NCBI RefSeq assembly: GCF_007109405.1
Contig: NZ_VJOY01000010.1
Span: forward strand, 1 to 64,000
Reading direction: 5' to 3'
Source of the DNA: Pseudomonas mangiferae
Lineage (GTDB): Bacteria > Pseudomonadota > Gammaproteobacteria > Pseudomonadales > Pseudomonadaceae
DNA length: 64,000 nucleotides
Shown here one piece after another: positions 37,608-48,339 of this stretch; the stretch's first letter is position 1, and each line of letters opens with the position of its first letter. The position numbers and the translations under genes are program-made. The notes beneath the pieces were generated by a model. The model had not been told where the DNA came from and made no database searches. It was given only the letters and a program-made list of their open reading frames with translations.

Positions 37608-38675
37608 TCAGCCCTGCTCGAGCAGTTGGCGGAGATCAATGATCGCCGCGTTGGCCCGGGAGATGTAGTTGGCCATCACCAGGGAATGGTTGGCGAGGAT
37701 GCCGTAGCCGCTGCCGTTGAGGACCATGGGGCTCCACATGGGCTCCTGGGCGGCCTCCAGCTCGCGGATGATCTGCCGCACGCTGATGGTGGCGTTCTTC
37801 TTGGCCAGCACGTCGGCGAAGTCCACCTCGATGGCGCGCAGCAGGTGGGAAAGCGCCCAGGCCTGGCCACGGGCCTCGTAGAAGACGTTGTCGATCTGCA
37901 GCCAGGGGGTTTCCACCACTTCCTCGCTGACCTTCGGCACCACGCCCGGCTTGACCTCGTCGGCCTTCACGTCGGTGTTCAGGCGCACCCGGCCGACGCT
38001 GGCGGAGAGCCGCTGGGACAGGGAACCAAGGCGGGTGGCGACGTCGCCCAGCCAGTTGTTGAGGTTGTCGGCGCGGGTGAAGAACTGCGCGCTGGGCGGC
38101 GTGGCGGAGAGCCGCGCCAGGTAGCGGTCCACCGACTTCACGCCTTCGCGGTACTCGGCCTCGGAGGCGGGCAGCGCCCAGCTCTTGTTGTCGAAGTTGA
38201 AGCGCGGCTCCGCCTTGGTCAGGTCCGGGTCCTCGGTGGACTGGGACTGGGAGCGGGCGAAATCCTTGCGCAGGGCGCGGGTCATGTCGCGGACCTGTAC
38301 CAGCACGCCGTATTCCCAGCTGGGCATGTTGTCCAGCCACAGGCCGGGGGGCGCCAGGTCGTTGGACAGGTAGCCGCCCTTCTTGTCCAACAGGGTGGTG
38401 GCGATGCGCTTGAGGGTTTCGACGGTGGTGTAGCCTGTGACCATTTGCCGCTGGGTCCGCTGGGCGGCTTCCTGGGCGTTCTGCTGCACCGGGAAGGCCT
38501 CGGGCTCCTGGCTCCAGTACCAGCCGATCACCAGAGTGACCACGAGGTAGATCAGCAGGAGGATGCCGACGACGCGGACGAACAAAGTGCCGCGAGGCGC
38601 ATGGCGGGCGCCGGTGGGGGCTCCGGGAGCCGCGCCCTCGGGGGCATCGCCGGTGCGGTTCTTCCAGTCCAGCAT
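37608..38675 (-). CDS. DUF2333 family membrane-anchored protein
   Basis: This 355-residue protein has one N-terminal membrane helix (about 32-53) after a short cytoplasmic Pro/Ala-rich segment, then a mainly helical periplasmic domain (EEVVETPWLQIDNVFYEARGQAWALSHLL; SGYGILANHSLVMANYISRANAAII). This is the DUF2333 pattern, unknown in function and conserved in Pseudomonas at this position (PA4842). I prefer the ATG at 38675 with AAGGA upstream over the in-frame start at 38720. It is cotranscribed with the Nudix gene. Confidence 0.85.
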   Translation of the reverse strand: MLDWKNRTGDAPEGAAPGAPTGARHAPRGTLFVRVVGILLLIYLVVTLVIGWYWSQEPEAFPVQQNAQEAAQRTQRQMVTGYTTVETLKRIATTLLDKKGGYLSNDLAPPGLWLDNMPSWEYGVLVQVRDMTRALRKDFARSQSQSTEDPDLTKAEPRFNFDNKSWALPASEAEYREGVKSVDRYLARLSATPPSAQFFTRADNLNNWLGDVATRLGSLSQRLSASVGRVRLNTDVKADEVKPGVVPKVSEEVVETPWLQIDNVFYEARGQAWALSHLLRAIEVDFADVLAKKNATISVRQIIRELEAAQEPMWSPMVLNGSGYGILANHSLVMANYISRANAAIIDLRQLLEQG

Positions 38676-39013
38676 GGCAGGTTTCCTTTTTCGATCACGG
38701 TCTTGGTGGGGTTCGACCACAACCCGCGGCGAGGGTTGCCGTCACGCGCGGCACTATACGGAAAGCAGGTGGACTGGCGCGCCGCCCAGGCCTGAGCAAG
38801 ACTGTGGAAATCGCGGGGGAAAACGCGAAAACGGTCGCAAAAATGACGGTTAACCGACGCCATTTGATCGGCGGTACTGCTCCTGATGCCCCGCACGGTG
38901 CTAGCATAGCGCCATTATCCAGCGCCGATCGCATACGGATGCCTCAATCGACCTTGAGTCGGTCCCTCGACGCGTTATATAAGCCACGCCAACGCACCCC
39001 AAGAAGCCGGGCC
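38676..39013. promoter_or_regulatory. Divergent intergenic region DUF2333 / gcbA
   Basis: This 338-bp region holds the promoters of two divergent genes. It includes an A-rich stretch (AAAACGCGAAAACGG...AAAAATGACGG, about 38818-38850) and a TATATAAG segment at 38976-38983 about 30 bp upstream of the gcbA start. I see no additional gene. The upstream in-frame extension of gcbA through this region is judged non-coding. Confidence 0.45.
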
Positions 39014-40627
39014 ATGACCGAGCAAGAAGACCCCAGCCGGGATCGACTCAAGCACCATTTCGCCCAGCGGGTCATCCACCAGGCTCGCCAGGTGCTGGAA
39101 GTCTGGCAACGGCTGCAGCGGGTCGAGTGGAACGCCCAGGACATGGCCGAACTGACGGAAGCCAACCTGCGACTGTTGCGCTACGCCGAACGCTTCGACC
39201 AGCCCGAGCACACCCTCCTCGCCCAGAACATCGAGCAGTGCCTGCAGACGGTGAGCGCCAACCGCGGCCGCCTCAACAGCGCGGTCATCACCGAACTCAA
39301 CCAGCTGATGCAGCGCCTGTCGCGCACCGGGCTGCGCCACAGCGACCAGTTCGACCAGATGGCCCTGCCGCCCCTGCGCAAGCCGGTGTACATGGCGCTG
39401 CAGGACCACGACCGGGTCGAGCGGCTGATCCAGCAGCTGGACTTCTTCGGCCTCAGCGCCCAGGGCTTCGAGGACGCCGTCACCTTCCGCGCCGCCATGG
39501 CCGAGCGTCACCCGGCGCTGATCGTCATGGAGGTGGACTTCGACGGCCCCGGCGTCGGCCTGGAGCTGGCCGCCGAGGCCCAGGCCGGCCTGGAGCACAA
39601 GATCCCGGTGCTGTTCTTCAGCCACGACGACACCGACACCCCCACCCGCCTGGCGGCGGTGCGCGCCGGCGGCCAGGAATTCTTCACCGGCACCATCGAT
39701 GCCTCCAGCGTGCTGGAGAAGGTCGAGCTGCTCACCCGCAGCGCCCACTACGAACCCTACAAGGTGATGGTGGTGGACGACTCCAAAGCCCAGGCCATCC
39801 ACACCGAGATGGTGCTCAACAGCGCCGGCATCGTCACCCGGGCGATCACCGACCCGGTGCTGGCCATGGGCGAGCTGGCGGACTTCCAGCCGGACCTGAT
39901 CATCCTCGACATGTACATGCCCGGCTGCGTCGGCACCGAGCTGGCCAAGGTGATCCGCCAGCACGAGCGCTACGTCAGCGTGCCGATCATCTACCTGTCG
40001 GCCGAGGACGACCTGGACAAGCAGCTCGACGCCATGAGCGAGGGCGGCGACGACTTCCTCACCAAGCCGATCAAGCCGCGCCACCTGATCGCCACGGTGC
40101 GCACCCGCGCGGCCCGGGCCCGCAGCCTGCGCGCCCGCATGGTGCGGGACAGCCTCACCGGGCTGTTCAACCACACCCACACCCTGCAACTGCTGGAGGA
40201 TGCGCGCTTCCGCGCCCGGCGCTTCCGCCAGCCCCTGGCCTTCGCCATGATCGATATCGATCACTTCAAGAAGGTCAACGACACCTACGGCCACCCCATG
40301 GGCGATCGGGTCATCAAGAGCCTCGCCCTGTTCCTCAAGCAGCGCCTGCGCAAGACCGACCACATCGGCCGCTACGGCGGCGAGGAATTCGCCGTGGTGC
40401 TGCCGGACACCGACGCCCAGTCGGCCTTCCGGGTGCTGGACGAGATCCGCAAGCGTTTCGCCGAGATCCGTTACCCGGCGCAGCCCGGGGAACTCAGCTG
40501 CACCTTCAGCTGCGGGATCGCCGAGCTGCGCGACGGCATGGACATCAAGACCCTGTCCAAGCGCGCGGACGAGGCGCTGTACGAGGCCAAGGGCGGCGGC
40601 CGCAACCGGGTGGAAGTCTTCGGCTGA
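39014..40627 (+). CDS. gcbA: Diguanylate cyclase response regulator GcbA
   Basis: This 537-residue PleD-like protein has an N-terminal helical region, a first receiver in which the phosphoacceptor position reads IVMEVDFDG (degenerate), a second intact receiver (VMVVDDSKAQ, LIILDMYMPG, LTKPIKP) and a C-terminal GGDEF domain with active site RYGGEEFAVV. An inhibitory I-site RxxD (RKTD) sits five residues before it. It makes cyclic di-GMP. GcbA of P. fluorescens and P. aeruginosa (PA4843) promotes surface attachment and affects motility and dispersion. Identity rests on architecture plus synteny with ctpL. Confidence 0.85.
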   Translation: MTEQEDPSRDRLKHHFAQRVIHQARQVLEVWQRLQRVEWNAQDMAELTEANLRLLRYAERFDQPEHTLLAQNIEQCLQTVSANRGRLNSAVITELNQLMQRLSRTGLRHSDQFDQMALPPLRKPVYMALQDHDRVERLIQQLDFFGLSAQGFEDAVTFRAAMAERHPALIVMEVDFDGPGVGLELAAEAQAGLEHKIPVLFFSHDDTDTPTRLAAVRAGGQEFFTGTIDASSVLEKVELLTRSAHYEPYKVMVVDDSKAQAIHTEMVLNSAGIVTRAITDPVLAMGELADFQPDLIILDMYMPGCVGTELAKVIRQHERYVSVPIIYLSAEDDLDKQLDAMSEGGDDFLTKPIKPRHLIATVRTRAARARSLRARMVRDSLTGLFNHTHTLQLLEDARFRARRFRQPLAFAMIDIDHFKKVNDTYGHPMGDRVIKSLALFLKQRLRKTDHIGRYGGEEFAVVLPDTDAQSAFRVLDEIRKRFAEIRYPAQPGELSCTFSCGIAELRDGMDIKTLSKRADEALYEAKGGGRNRVEVFG

Positions 40628-40720
40628 CCCGTTGTTCTGTGACGCCGATCACACTGTCATCGTTCTGCAACCTGCCTGCCATACCGTGACGGCCCGACCC
40701 GCGTTACGAGGCCGAGCCCG

Positions 40721-42688
40721 ATGCGTCTCAAGCTGCTCACCACCCTCACCACGCTGCTGCTGGTGGGGGCCTGCCTGGCGCTGGGCGCCACCCTCGTCTG
40801 GTCGCAGCGGGCCCTGGAGCGGCCGTTCCAGCTCATGGAGCGTTACCTGGCGCTGTCCCAGAGCGTGCAGCACGACGTGGCCGACAACATCCAGGCCTAC
40901 CTGAACAGCGGCGACGCGTTGCGGCAGAAAGCGGCGGACCAGGCCCTGGCGACCCTCGCCGAGGAACGCCAGGCCCTGCCCGACGCCCTGGCCGACCGGC
41001 TGCGGCCGAGCATCGAGGAGCTGCGCGCCTTCGTCGCCGGCGACCTGCTGGCCGCCGGCAAGCTGGCCGGCGATCCCCAGGGGCTGATCCTCCAGGCGGA
41101 GCGGGAGATCGGCAGCGCCCTCGACCGTCTGGCCCGCTACGCCGACCAGGGCGCCGCCGAGCAGGCGGCCGCCTACCGCCCGCCGCTGTTCGCCGCGGCG
41201 CAGCACCTCACCCGCCTGGCCCAGGCCCGCGGCAAATTGGTGGACAGCGGCCGTGACGAACTGGCCGCCGACGTCGATCGCGAACTGGCCGCGCTGCAGG
41301 ACCAGGCGCGCCGCCTCGGCGACCTGCCCCTGCTGGGTGTCGCCGACGAGAGCGGCTCGGCCGCCGAGGGCTTCGCCGCCATGCTCGGGCTGGCCAACGA
41401 CGACAGCGCCAAGGCCCCGGCCGAGGACCAGGGCATCGCTCTGCGCCGCGACCTGGGCAGCCTGCTGCAACGCTACCCCGGCGAACTGCAGCGGACCCGG
41501 GCGCTGATCCGCCAGCGCGGCGAGCTGGCCGCCACCAGCACCCAGCGGGTCCGCGGCCTGCAGGATGCCCTCGCCGGTCTGGAGCCCGAGGTGCGTGCCG
41601 AGCACGGCCGCATCCAGGGCGAAGTGCAACTGATCCAGGGCCTGGCCATCGGCCTGATCCTCCTCGCCGCCCTGCTCATCGATCGCCTGCAGCGGCGCCT
41701 GGCCGGGATCCTCGGCCGGCTGGCGCCCGCTCTGTCCGCCTGGGCTGCAGGGGACTTCTCCGAACCGATCCTGCTGCACACCCGCACCCGGGAATTGCAG
41801 GACATCGAGACCTCCCTGGGACGCCTGCGCCTGTACCTGGTGGAGCTGGTGGGCACCCTGCGCGGCCACGCCGAAGCCGTGGCCGGCAGCAGCCGCACCC
41901 TCGCCGACCTCAGCGGCGGCCTGCACGCCGGCGCCGAGCGCCAGGCTGGGGACACCGCACTGATCCGCGACGCCCTCGGTGCGCTGGAAACCAGCATTCG
42001 CCAGGTGGCCGACGATGCCAGCCAGGCCGCCGGGGCGAGCCAGGAAGCCGGCCTCGCCGTGGAGCGCGGCCAGCAGGTGATCGGCCACAGCCTGGACGGG
42101 CTGCGCAGCCTGGTGGTGGAGGTGCAGGGCAACGCCCAGGCCATCGAGCGGCTGGCGGCGGAAAGCGCGGCCATCGAGAGCGTGCTGACGGTGATCCGCG
42201 GCGTCGCCGAGCAGACCAACCTGCTGGCGCTGAACGCCGCCATCGAGGCCGCCCGCGCCGGCGAGAGCGGCCGCGGCTTCGCCGTGGTGGCCGAGGAAGT
42301 GCGCTCCCTGGCCCAGCGCACCACCGGTGCCACCGGGGAAATCCAGCAGTTGATCGGCCGTCTGCAGCAGGCGGCGCTGGCCTCGGTGCAGGCCATGCGC
42401 AGCCAGGTGGAGCACGCCGAGGCCACCGCGTCCGAAGCGGCCCTGGCCGACGGTGCGTTGCAGGCCATCGTCGCCTCCATCCAGACCATCGCCGGCCTCG
42501 CCCAGCGCATCGCCGAAGCCACCGCCCAGCAGCGCGAGGCGGTAGGCGAGATCCGTGGCCACAGCGAGCGCATCCACCAGTTGGGGGGCGAGAACCTCGC
42601 CCACATCGGCCAGGGTCGGGAACAGGGCGAGCACCTGCTGCGCCTGGGCCACCAGTTGCACGGCGCGGTCCAGGCGTTCCGCGTCTAG
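40721..42688 (+). CDS. ctpL: Chemoreceptor CtpL (HBM-type)
   Basis: This 655-residue chemoreceptor has TM1 at about 4-26, a long all-helical periplasmic domain (about 27-300) as in HBM sensors, TM2 around 305-325, a HAMP-like segment and the signalling tip [20 protein letters not shown]. The N-terminus [20 protein letters not shown] and its position between gcbA and dipZ match P. aeruginosa PA4844 (CtpL), reported as a receptor for phosphate at low concentration and for 4-chloroaniline. The ligand in this organism is inferred, not shown. Confidence 0.86.
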   Translation: MRLKLLTTLTTLLLVGACLALGATLVWSQRALERPFQLMERYLALSQSVQHDVADNIQAYLNSGDALRQKAADQALATLAEERQALPDALADRLRPSIEELRAFVAGDLLAAGKLAGDPQGLILQAEREIGSALDRLARYADQGAAEQAAAYRPPLFAAAQHLTRLAQARGKLVDSGRDELAADVDRELAALQDQARRLGDLPLLGVADESGSAAEGFAAMLGLANDDSAKAPAEDQGIALRRDLGSLLQRYPGELQRTRALIRQRGELAATSTQRVRGLQDALAGLEPEVRAEHGRIQGEVQLIQGLAIGLILLAALLIDRLQRRLAGILGRLAPALSAWAAGDFSEPILLHTRTRELQDIETSLGRLRLYLVELVGTLRGHAEAVAGSSRTLADLSGGLHAGAERQAGDTALIRDALGALETSIRQVADDASQAAGASQEAGLAVERGQQVIGHSLDGLRSLVVEVQGNAQAIERLAAESAAIESVLTVIRGVAEQTNLLALNAAIEAARAGESGRGFAVVAEEVRSLAQRTTGATGEIQQLIGRLQQAALASVQAMRSQVEHAEATASEAALADGALQAIVASIQTIAGLAQRIAEATAQQREAVGEIRGHSERIHQLGGENLAHIGQGREQGEHLLRLGHQLHGAVQAFRV

Positions 42689-42769
42689 CCGGCGCCGCGC
42701 CGAACGGTCACCCCCGGGCGCCGGGCGATTTGGTTATCATGCCGGGCATTTTCGTCCCGCGAGCGACCC

Positions 42770-44590
42770 ATGCGCCGACTGCTGATCCTGCTGCTCCTGC
42801 TGATCACCCTGCCCGCATCCGCCGGCTTCTTCGACCAGCGCCCCGCCGCCGGCCCCCTGGGGGGTGGCAGCCTCGGCGCCCCGCTGAACAACAGCGACGA
42901 CTTCCTGCCGGTGCGCGAAGCCTTCCGCCTGCGCCTGAGCGGCAGCTCGGCGGAGTCGATCAAGCTGAGCTTCATCACCGCCGAAGGCTATTACCTGTAT
43001 CGCCACCGCTTCCAGTTCCGCACCGAGCCGGCGGACATCGGCCTGGGCGAGCCGCGCCTGCCGGACGGGCTGCACAAGCGCGACGACTACTTCGGCGACG
43101 TGGAGGTCTACTACGGCATCCTCGACCTGGAGTTGCCCCTCAAGCAAGCCCCCCGCGAACCCTACACTCTGGTGGTCACCTACCAGGGCTGCGCCGACAA
43201 GGGCCTGTGCTACCCGCCAGAGACCGAGCGCATCCGCATCGGCGAGGCGCAGCCGGACAGCACCAGCGCCAGCGCTTCGTCCAGCGCGGTCGCACCGGGT
43301 GCCACGCCCGCCACACCCGGCTGGAGCTGGCACGAGCTGGCGCTGTTCTTCCTCGCCGGCCTCGGCCTGACCTTCACCCCGTGCGTCCTGCCGATGCTGC
43401 CGATCCTCTCCGGGGTGGTCCTGCGCGGGCGGGTCGGCGGTACCCGCGGGCTGGCGCTGTCCCTGGCCTACGTCCTGCCCATGGCAGCCTGCTTCGCGGT
43501 GCTCGGCGCGCTGATGGGGGTGTTCGGCGCCGAACTCAACCTGCAGGCCCGCCTGCAGTCCCCGTGGATTTTGGTGCCGTTCGCGGCGTTCTTCGCGGTC
43601 TTCGCCCTGGCCATGTTCGGCCTCTTCGAGCTGCGCCTGCCGCGGCTGATCAGCGAACCCCTGGACCGCCTGGCCGGCCGCACCGAAGGCGGGTCCCTGT
43701 GGGGCGCCGCGCTGCTGGGGGTGCTCTCCAGCCTGCTGGTCTCCCCTTGCGTGTCGGCGCCCCTGGCCGGCGCGCTGCTGTACATCAGCACCAGCGGCGA
43801 TGCCCTGGGAGGCGGCCTCAAGCTGTTCCTCTTGGGCCTGGGGATGGGCGCACCGCTGGTGCTGTTCGCCGCCGGCGGCGGCGCGCTGCTGCCGAAGACC
43901 GGGACCTGGATGGTAGAGGTGCGCAACGCCTTCGGCGTGTTGCTGCTGGCGGTCACCCTGTGGCTGCTGGAGCGGGTCCTGCCGGGTCCCCTGGCGCTGG
44001 CCCTGTGGGGCCTGCTGGCGGCTGGGGTGGCGCTGTTCCTCGGCGCCCTGGAATTCGTGCCGAAACCGCCGCGCCTGCGCCTGGCGCAGGTGGCAGGCCT
44101 GGCGTTGCTGGTGTACGCGGTGGCCGCCTGGACCGGCGCCCTGCAGGGTCGCAGCGATCCCCTGCGGCCCCTCGGCGCCGCGACGGCCAGCGCAGGCGCT
44201 CCGGCGTCGACCGCGACTGCCGACGGCTGGCGCACCGTCAGCGAGCCCGCGGCCCTGCAGGCCGCCCTGGACGAGGCCCGCGCCGCCGGTCAGCCGTTGC
44301 TGCTGGACTGGTACGCCGACTGGTGCATCAGCTGCAAGGTGATCGAGCGCGAGGTGTTCGAGGCGCCCGAGGTGCTGGCGCGCCTGGGTGGCTACCGGTT
44401 GCTGCGCTTCGACATCACCCGCAGCGACCCCGCGCAACGCGCGGTGCTCGACCGCTACGGCCTGTTCGGCCCGCCGGCGATCCAGTTCTTCGACGAAAAG
44501 GGTGACGAGCGCAGCGATCTGCGAGTCGTAGGGGAGATCGACGCGGCGGCCTTCGTGGCGCGCCTGGAGCAAGCCGCGGCGCGCCGCTGA
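42770..44590 (+). CDS. dipZ: Thiol:disulfide interchange protein DsbD/DipZ
   Basis: This protein moves electrons from cytoplasmic thioredoxin across the membrane to periplasmic disulfide isomerases and cytochrome c maturation. The 606 residues comprise a signal peptide (cleaved around SAG, 17-19), an N-terminal Ig-like domain with the cysteine pair [12 protein letters not shown], a polytopic core with paired membrane cysteines ([10 protein letters not shown] and [11 protein letters not shown]), and a C-terminal thioredoxin domain with DWCISCK. All redox cysteine pairs are intact. Position matches PA4845 dipZ. Confidence 0.95.
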   Translation: MRRLLILLLLLITLPASAGFFDQRPAAGPLGGGSLGAPLNNSDDFLPVREAFRLRLSGSSAESIKLSFITAEGYYLYRHRFQFRTEPADIGLGEPRLPDGLHKRDDYFGDVEVYYGILDLELPLKQAPREPYTLVVTYQGCADKGLCYPPETERIRIGEAQPDSTSASASSSAVAPGATPATPGWSWHELALFFLAGLGLTFTPCVLPMLPILSGVVLRGRVGGTRGLALSLAYVLPMAACFAVLGALMGVFGAELNLQARLQSPWILVPFAAFFAVFALAMFGLFELRLPRLISEPLDRLAGRTEGGSLWGAALLGVLSSLLVSPCVSAPLAGALLYISTSGDALGGGLKLFLLGLGMGAPLVLFAAGGGALLPKTGTWMVEVRNAFGVLLLAVTLWLLERVLPGPLALALWGLLAAGVALFLGALEFVPKPPRLRLAQVAGLALLVYAVAAWTGALQGRSDPLRPLGAATASAGAPASTATADGWRTVSEPAALQAALDEARAAGQPLLLDWYADWCISCKVIEREVFEAPEVLARLGGYRLLRFDITRSDPAQRAVLDRYGLFGPPAIQFFDEKGDERSDLRVVGEIDAAAFVARLEQAAARR

Positions 44591-44643
44591 ATATCATCCA
44601 TCTGACGCAAACGACGGCCATCCTGAGGCCAATCGTCGGCAAC

Positions 44644-44673
44644 TGGACAGTTTTTCCGGCTTTCCTGCATAGT
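44644..44673 (+). promoter_or_regulatory. Candidate promoter of aroQ-accB-accC
   Basis: TGGACA (44644-44649) and CATAGT (44668-44673) with an 18-bp spacer lie about 30 bp upstream of aroQ, in the dipZ-aroQ gap. This is a fair sigma-70 match but is not proven. Confidence 0.35.
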
Positions 44674-44703
44674 CTTCCGGCTGACAAGAACAAGGACACG
44701 CAC

Positions 44704-45147
44704 ATGGCCACCCTCCTGGTGCTTCACGGGCCCAACCTCAACCTGCTCGGCACCCGCGAGCCGGGCGTCTACGGCGCCGTCACCCTCGACCAGATCAACC
44801 GCGACCTGCAGCAGCGGGCCAGCGACGCTGGTCACCACCTGCTGTTCCTGCAGAGCAACGCTGAGTACGAGCTCATCGAGCGCATCCACGCCGCCCGCGA
44901 CGAAGGCGTGGACTTCATCCTGATCAATCCGGCTGCCTTCACTCACACCAGCGTGGCATTACGTGACGCGTTGCTGGCGGTGAGCATCCCATTCATCGAA
45001 GTGCACCTGTCCAACGTGCACAAGCGCGAACCTTTCCGTCATCACTCCTACTTCTCCGACGTTGCCGTGGGAGTGATCTGCGGCCTCGGCGCCACAGGCT
45101 ATCGCCTGGCCCTGGAGGCTGCCCTGGAACAACTAGAACGCCCCTGA
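44704..45147 (+). CDS. aroQ: Type II 3-dehydroquinate dehydratase
   Basis: AroQ converts 3-dehydroquinate to 3-dehydroshikimate in the shikimate pathway. The 147-residue protein has [16 protein letters not shown] (the Tyr is catalytic), [32 protein letters not shown] and [20 protein letters not shown]. It is full length for the dodecameric type II enzyme. It precedes accB by 23 nt, the same linkage as in P. aeruginosa (PA4846-PA4848), so aroQ-accB-accC is probably one operon. Confidence 0.97.
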   Translation: MATLLVLHGPNLNLLGTREPGVYGAVTLDQINRDLQQRASDAGHHLLFLQSNAEYELIERIHAARDEGVDFILINPAAFTHTSVALRDALLAVSIPFIEVHLSNVHKREPFRHHSYFSDVAVGVICGLGATGYRLALEAALEQLERP

Positions 45148-45170
45148 CCTGACCTGGGAGTTGATGATTA

Positions 45171-45638
45171 ATGGACATCCGTAAAGTCAAGAAACTGATC
45201 GAGCTGCTGGAAGAATCCGGGATCGACGAGCTGGAGATTCACGAAGGGGAAGAGTCGGTACGCATCAGCCGCCACAGCAAGCAGGCGTTCTCCGCCCAGC
45301 CGATCTACGCCGCCGCCCCCATGGGCCAGGCCCCTGCCGCGCCGGCTCCGGTCGCCGCGACCCAGGCCGCCCCGGCCGGCGAGGCGCCCGCCGCCGCCCT
45401 CAACGGCACCGTGGTCCGCTCGCCGATGGTCGGCACCTTCTACCGCGCCTCCTCGCCCACCACGCCGGTGTTCGCCGACGTCGGCCAGAGCGTGAAGAAG
45501 GGCGACATCCTGTGCATCGTCGAAGCCATGAAGATGATGAACCACATCGAAGCCGAGACCAGCGGCGTGATCGAATCCATCCTGGTGGAAAACGGCCAGC
45601 CGGTAGAGTACGACCAGCCGCTGTTCACCATCGTCTGA
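45171..45638 (+). CDS. accB: Biotin carboxyl carrier protein AccB
   Basis: AccB is the biotinylated carrier of acetyl-CoA carboxylase, for fatty acid synthesis. The 155-residue protein has an N-terminal segment ([22 protein letters not shown]), an Ala/Pro-rich hinge (about 45-80) and the biotinyl domain with [10 protein letters not shown]; Lys121 is the biotin site. The ribosome binding site is GGGAG about 10 nt upstream. accC follows after 17 nt. Confidence 0.97.
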   Translation: MDIRKVKKLIELLEESGIDELEIHEGEESVRISRHSKQAFSAQPIYAAAPMGQAPAAPAPVAATQAAPAGEAPAAALNGTVVRSPMVGTFYRASSPTTPVFADVGQSVKKGDILCIVEAMKMMNHIEAETSGVIESILVENGQPVEYDQPLFTIV

Positions 45639-45655
45639 ACCGCGGAGAGCCTGCG

Positions 45656-46999
45656 ATGTTGGAAAAAGTCCTGATCGCCAACCGCGGCGAGATCGCCCTG
45701 CGCATCCTGCGCGCCTGCAAGGAGCTGGGCATCAAGACGGTGGCGGTACACTCTACGGCGGACCGCGAGCTGATGCACCTGTCCTTAGCCGACGAAACCG
45801 TCTGCATCGGCCCGGCGCCCGCCGCCCAATCCTACCTGCACATCCCGGCGATCATCGCCGCCGCCGAAGTCACCGGCGCCACCGCGATCCACCCCGGCTA
45901 CGGCTTCCTCGCCGAGAACGCCGACTTCGCCGAGCAGGTGGAGAAATCCGGGTTCGCCTTCATCGGCCCCACTGCCGACGTGATCCGCCTGATGGGCGAC
46001 AAGGTGTCCGCCAAGGACGCCATGAAGAAGGCCGGCGTCCCCACCGTACCGGGCTCCGACGGCCCGCTGCCGGAGGATGAGGAAGCGGCCCTGGCCATCG
46101 CCCGCGAAGTGGGCTACCCGGTGATCATCAAGGCCGCCGGTGGCGGCGGCGGGCGGGGCATGCGCGTGGTGCACAGCGAGGACGAACTGATCAAGTCGGC
46201 CAAACTGACCCGCACCGAAGCCGGCGCCGCCTTCGGCAACCCGATGGTGTACCTGGAGAAATTCCTCACCAACCCGCGCCACGTGGAAGTCCAGGTCCTG
46301 TCCGACGGCCAGGGCAACGCCATCCACCTGGGCGACCGCGACTGCTCCCTGCAGCGCCGCCACCAGAAGGTGCTGGAAGAGGCGCCTGCCCCCGGCCTCG
46401 ACGAGAAGGCCCGTCAGGAAGTGCTCGACCGCTGCGTGCGGGCCTGCATCGAGATCGGCTACCGCGGCGCCGGGACCTTCGAGTTCCTCTACGAGAACGG
46501 GCACTTCTATTTCATCGAGATGAACACCCGCGTCCAGGTGGAGCACCCGGTCACCGAGATGGTCACCGGCATCGACATCGTCAAGGAGATGCTCAGCATC
46601 GCCGCCGGCAACAAGCTGTCCTTCAGCCAGGACGACGTGGTCATCCGCGGCCATGCCCTGGAATGCCGGATCAACGCCGAGGACCCGTCGACCTTCATGC
46701 CCAGCCCGGGCAAGGTCAAATACTTCCACGCCCCCGGCGGCAACGGCATCCGCGTCGACTCGCACCTCTACAGCGGCTATGCGGTCCCGCCCAACTACGA
46801 TTCGCTGATCGGCAAGCTGATCAGCTACGGCTCGACCCGCGACGAGGCCATGGCGCGCATGCGCAACGCCCTCGACGAGATCGTGGTGGATGGCATCAAG
46901 ACCAACATCCCGCTGCACCGCGACCTGACCCGGGACAAGGGTTTCTGCCGCGGCGGCGTGAACATCCATTACCTGGAGCACAAGCTCGGCATGAAGTGA
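45656..46999 (+). CDS. accC: Biotin carboxylase AccC
   Basis: AccC carboxylates biotin on AccB with ATP and bicarbonate. The 447-residue protein (E. coli 449) starts [20 protein letters not shown] and contains the ATP-grasp glycine loop [40 protein letters not shown] and the active-site segment [16 protein letters not shown]. The ATG at 45656 follows CGGAGAG; an earlier in-frame reading lies inside accB. A strong intrinsic terminator follows. Confidence 0.97.
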   Translation: MLEKVLIANRGEIALRILRACKELGIKTVAVHSTADRELMHLSLADETVCIGPAPAAQSYLHIPAIIAAAEVTGATAIHPGYGFLAENADFAEQVEKSGFAFIGPTADVIRLMGDKVSAKDAMKKAGVPTVPGSDGPLPEDEEAALAIAREVGYPVIIKAAGGGGGRGMRVVHSEDELIKSAKLTRTEAGAAFGNPMVYLEKFLTNPRHVEVQVLSDGQGNAIHLGDRDCSLQRRHQKVLEEAPAPGLDEKARQEVLDRCVRACIEIGYRGAGTFEFLYENGHFYFIEMNTRVQVEHPVTEMVTGIDIVKEMLSIAAGNKLSFSQDDVVIRGHALECRINAEDPSTFMPSPGKVKYFHAPGGNGIRVDSHLYSGYAVPPNYDSLIGKLISYGSTRDEAMARMRNALDEIVVDGIKTNIPLHRDLTRDKGFCRGGVNIHYLEHKLGMK

Positions 47000-47021
47000 C
47001 GCGGCCCCGCCCCGTCACCCG

Positions 47022-47048
47022 AAGGGGAGCGCTCGCGCTCCCCTTTTT
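47022..47048 (+). terminator. Intrinsic terminator after accC
   Basis: A perfect 10-bp stem AAGGGGAGCG/CGCTCCCCTT with a 4-nt loop is followed by TTT, 22 nt after the accC stop. It closes the aroQ-accB-accC unit and isolates the amidase gene pair downstream. Confidence 0.88.
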
Positions 47049-47216
47049 CATTTCCGCGACCTCCGGAACCTGGGAGGCGAAGCAGCGTCGAACGCCAATC
47101 CCGATACCGGCGACCACGGCGGCGGGTGTTACCCAGGTCACAGTTTTCGCGATTTCCAGCGGTAAGGAATGCTCACCCCCGGCACTATCGGGGCTGACCT
47201 CGAAGGGAGAATCCGT

Positions 47217-47828
47217 ATGTTGACTATCGACGCTGCCGGCATGATCACCGACCCGCGGGTCCGTAACGCCCGCGCCACCACCATCGAACGGGGTGACATG
47301 AGCGCGGTGAACGGCATCATCGTCCACCAGACAGGCGGCTCCACCGCCGCCTCGTCCCTGAACAGCTACAAGACCAGCGTGGCCGGCGCGCACCTGCTGG
47401 TGGACAAGGACGGCACCATCTACCAGACCGCCTCGCTGTACAAGCGCACCAACCACGTCGGCCGCCTGCGCGCCCGCTGCCTCGCCGAGCACCGCTGCAG
47501 CCCCGCCGAGACCAAGGCCCTGCAGAGCTTCAACCCGCGCGCCGAGCACACCCGGGAAATCGCCAAGTCGGCCCCCGACCGCTACCCCTCGAACCAGGAC
47601 AGCATCGGCATCGAGCTGGTGGGCGAGACCGTCGCCAACAGCGACTTCGGCCGTGTGGCCGGCGCCGCGGAGCGGGTCTACGTGACCGTCACCGACGCCC
47701 AGAACGCCTCGCTGAAATGGCTGATCGACGAAATTTCCGTCGCCCTGAAGGTGCCGATGATGGAAGTCTTCCGTCACCCCACGGTATCCCGCAAAACCGA
47801 CTCGGAGGCCTCGACCGCAAGATGGTGA
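47217..47828 (+). CDS. PGRP-type N-acetylmuramoyl-L-alanine amidase, no signal peptide; possible T6SS effector
   Basis: This 203-residue amidase_2 (PGRP) domain protein should cut the lactyl bond between MurNAc and the stem peptide. Candidate zinc or catalytic residues are His37 (IIVHQTG), His80 (TNHVGRL) and His187 (VFRHPTVSRKT); the core strand AGAHLLVDKDGTIYQT and SIGIELVGE are typical. Cys88 and Cys94 may pair. It has no signal peptide, so an exported target requires a non-Sec route or lysis. The ATG at 47217 has an ideal GGGAG. The gene overlaps the next, a lipoprotein gene, by 7 nt. That pairing resembles type VI effector/immunity pairs; no T6SS gene is in the window. Confidence 0.82.
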   Translation: MLTIDAAGMITDPRVRNARATTIERGDMSAVNGIIVHQTGGSTAASSLNSYKTSVAGAHLLVDKDGTIYQTASLYKRTNHVGRLRARCLAEHRCSPAETKALQSFNPRAEHTREIAKSAPDRYPSNQDSIGIELVGETVANSDFGRVAGAAERVYVTVTDAQNASLKWLIDEISVALKVPMMEVFRHPTVSRKTDSEASTARW

Positions 47829-48259
47829 AGACGATCGCGATACTCGCCGCCGGCCTCCTCGCCGCTGGCTGCGCCGGCGCGCAGAACCCGGCGGATGACG
47901 ACGGTACCGAACCCACCCTGCAGGATTCCGGCCTGGCGGCCGTGCGCTCGGTGCAGATCACCCGCAACGCCGCGCGGGCGAAGGGCCCGGAGAGCGACCA
48001 GGCCGACTGTTCCGGCTTCGTCCTCGACGAGGCCGGCGCCCGCAAGTTCTTCGCCACCACCCGCGCGGTGGCGGCCGACGACTACTGGCATACCCTGGAC
48101 TGGTCGCCCTGCCACGCCAGCGGCACGGTCACCTTCGTCGACGGCCGCACCGCGACCTGGTCGCTGCACCAGCTGCAGGCCGGCTCGGTGGTCTTCGAGG
48201 ACGGCAAGGAAATCTACCTGTACTGCCCGGAGTGTCGCTTCAAACCCTTTGTCTGGTAA
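47822..48259 (+). CDS. Small lipoprotein, possible immunity partner of the amidase
   Basis: This 145-residue protein has a lipobox signal (LLAAGC, Cys17), then an acidic linker and a compact domain with [30 protein letters not shown] and the terminal [12 protein letters not shown]. Four cysteines could form periplasmic disulfides. Its start lies 7 nt inside the amidase gene (ATGGTGA), the arrangement expected of toxin/immunity coupling. I do not recognise the family; the immunity role is inferred from context alone. A general lipoprotein function is the alternative. Confidence 0.75.
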   Translation: MVKTIAILAAGLLAAGCAGAQNPADDDGTEPTLQDSGLAAVRSVQITRNAARAKGPESDQADCSGFVLDEAGARKFFATTRAVAADDYWHTLDWSPCHASGTVTFVDGRTATWSLHQLQAGSVVFEDGKEIYLYCPECRFKPFVW

Positions 48260-48339
48260 GGTTGCCGCCTTTTCCGGCCCGGCGGGGCCGCCCCGGTCCC
48301 GCCCGCTTCAGCCGCCCGCCGATCGAGGTTTCTCCCGCC

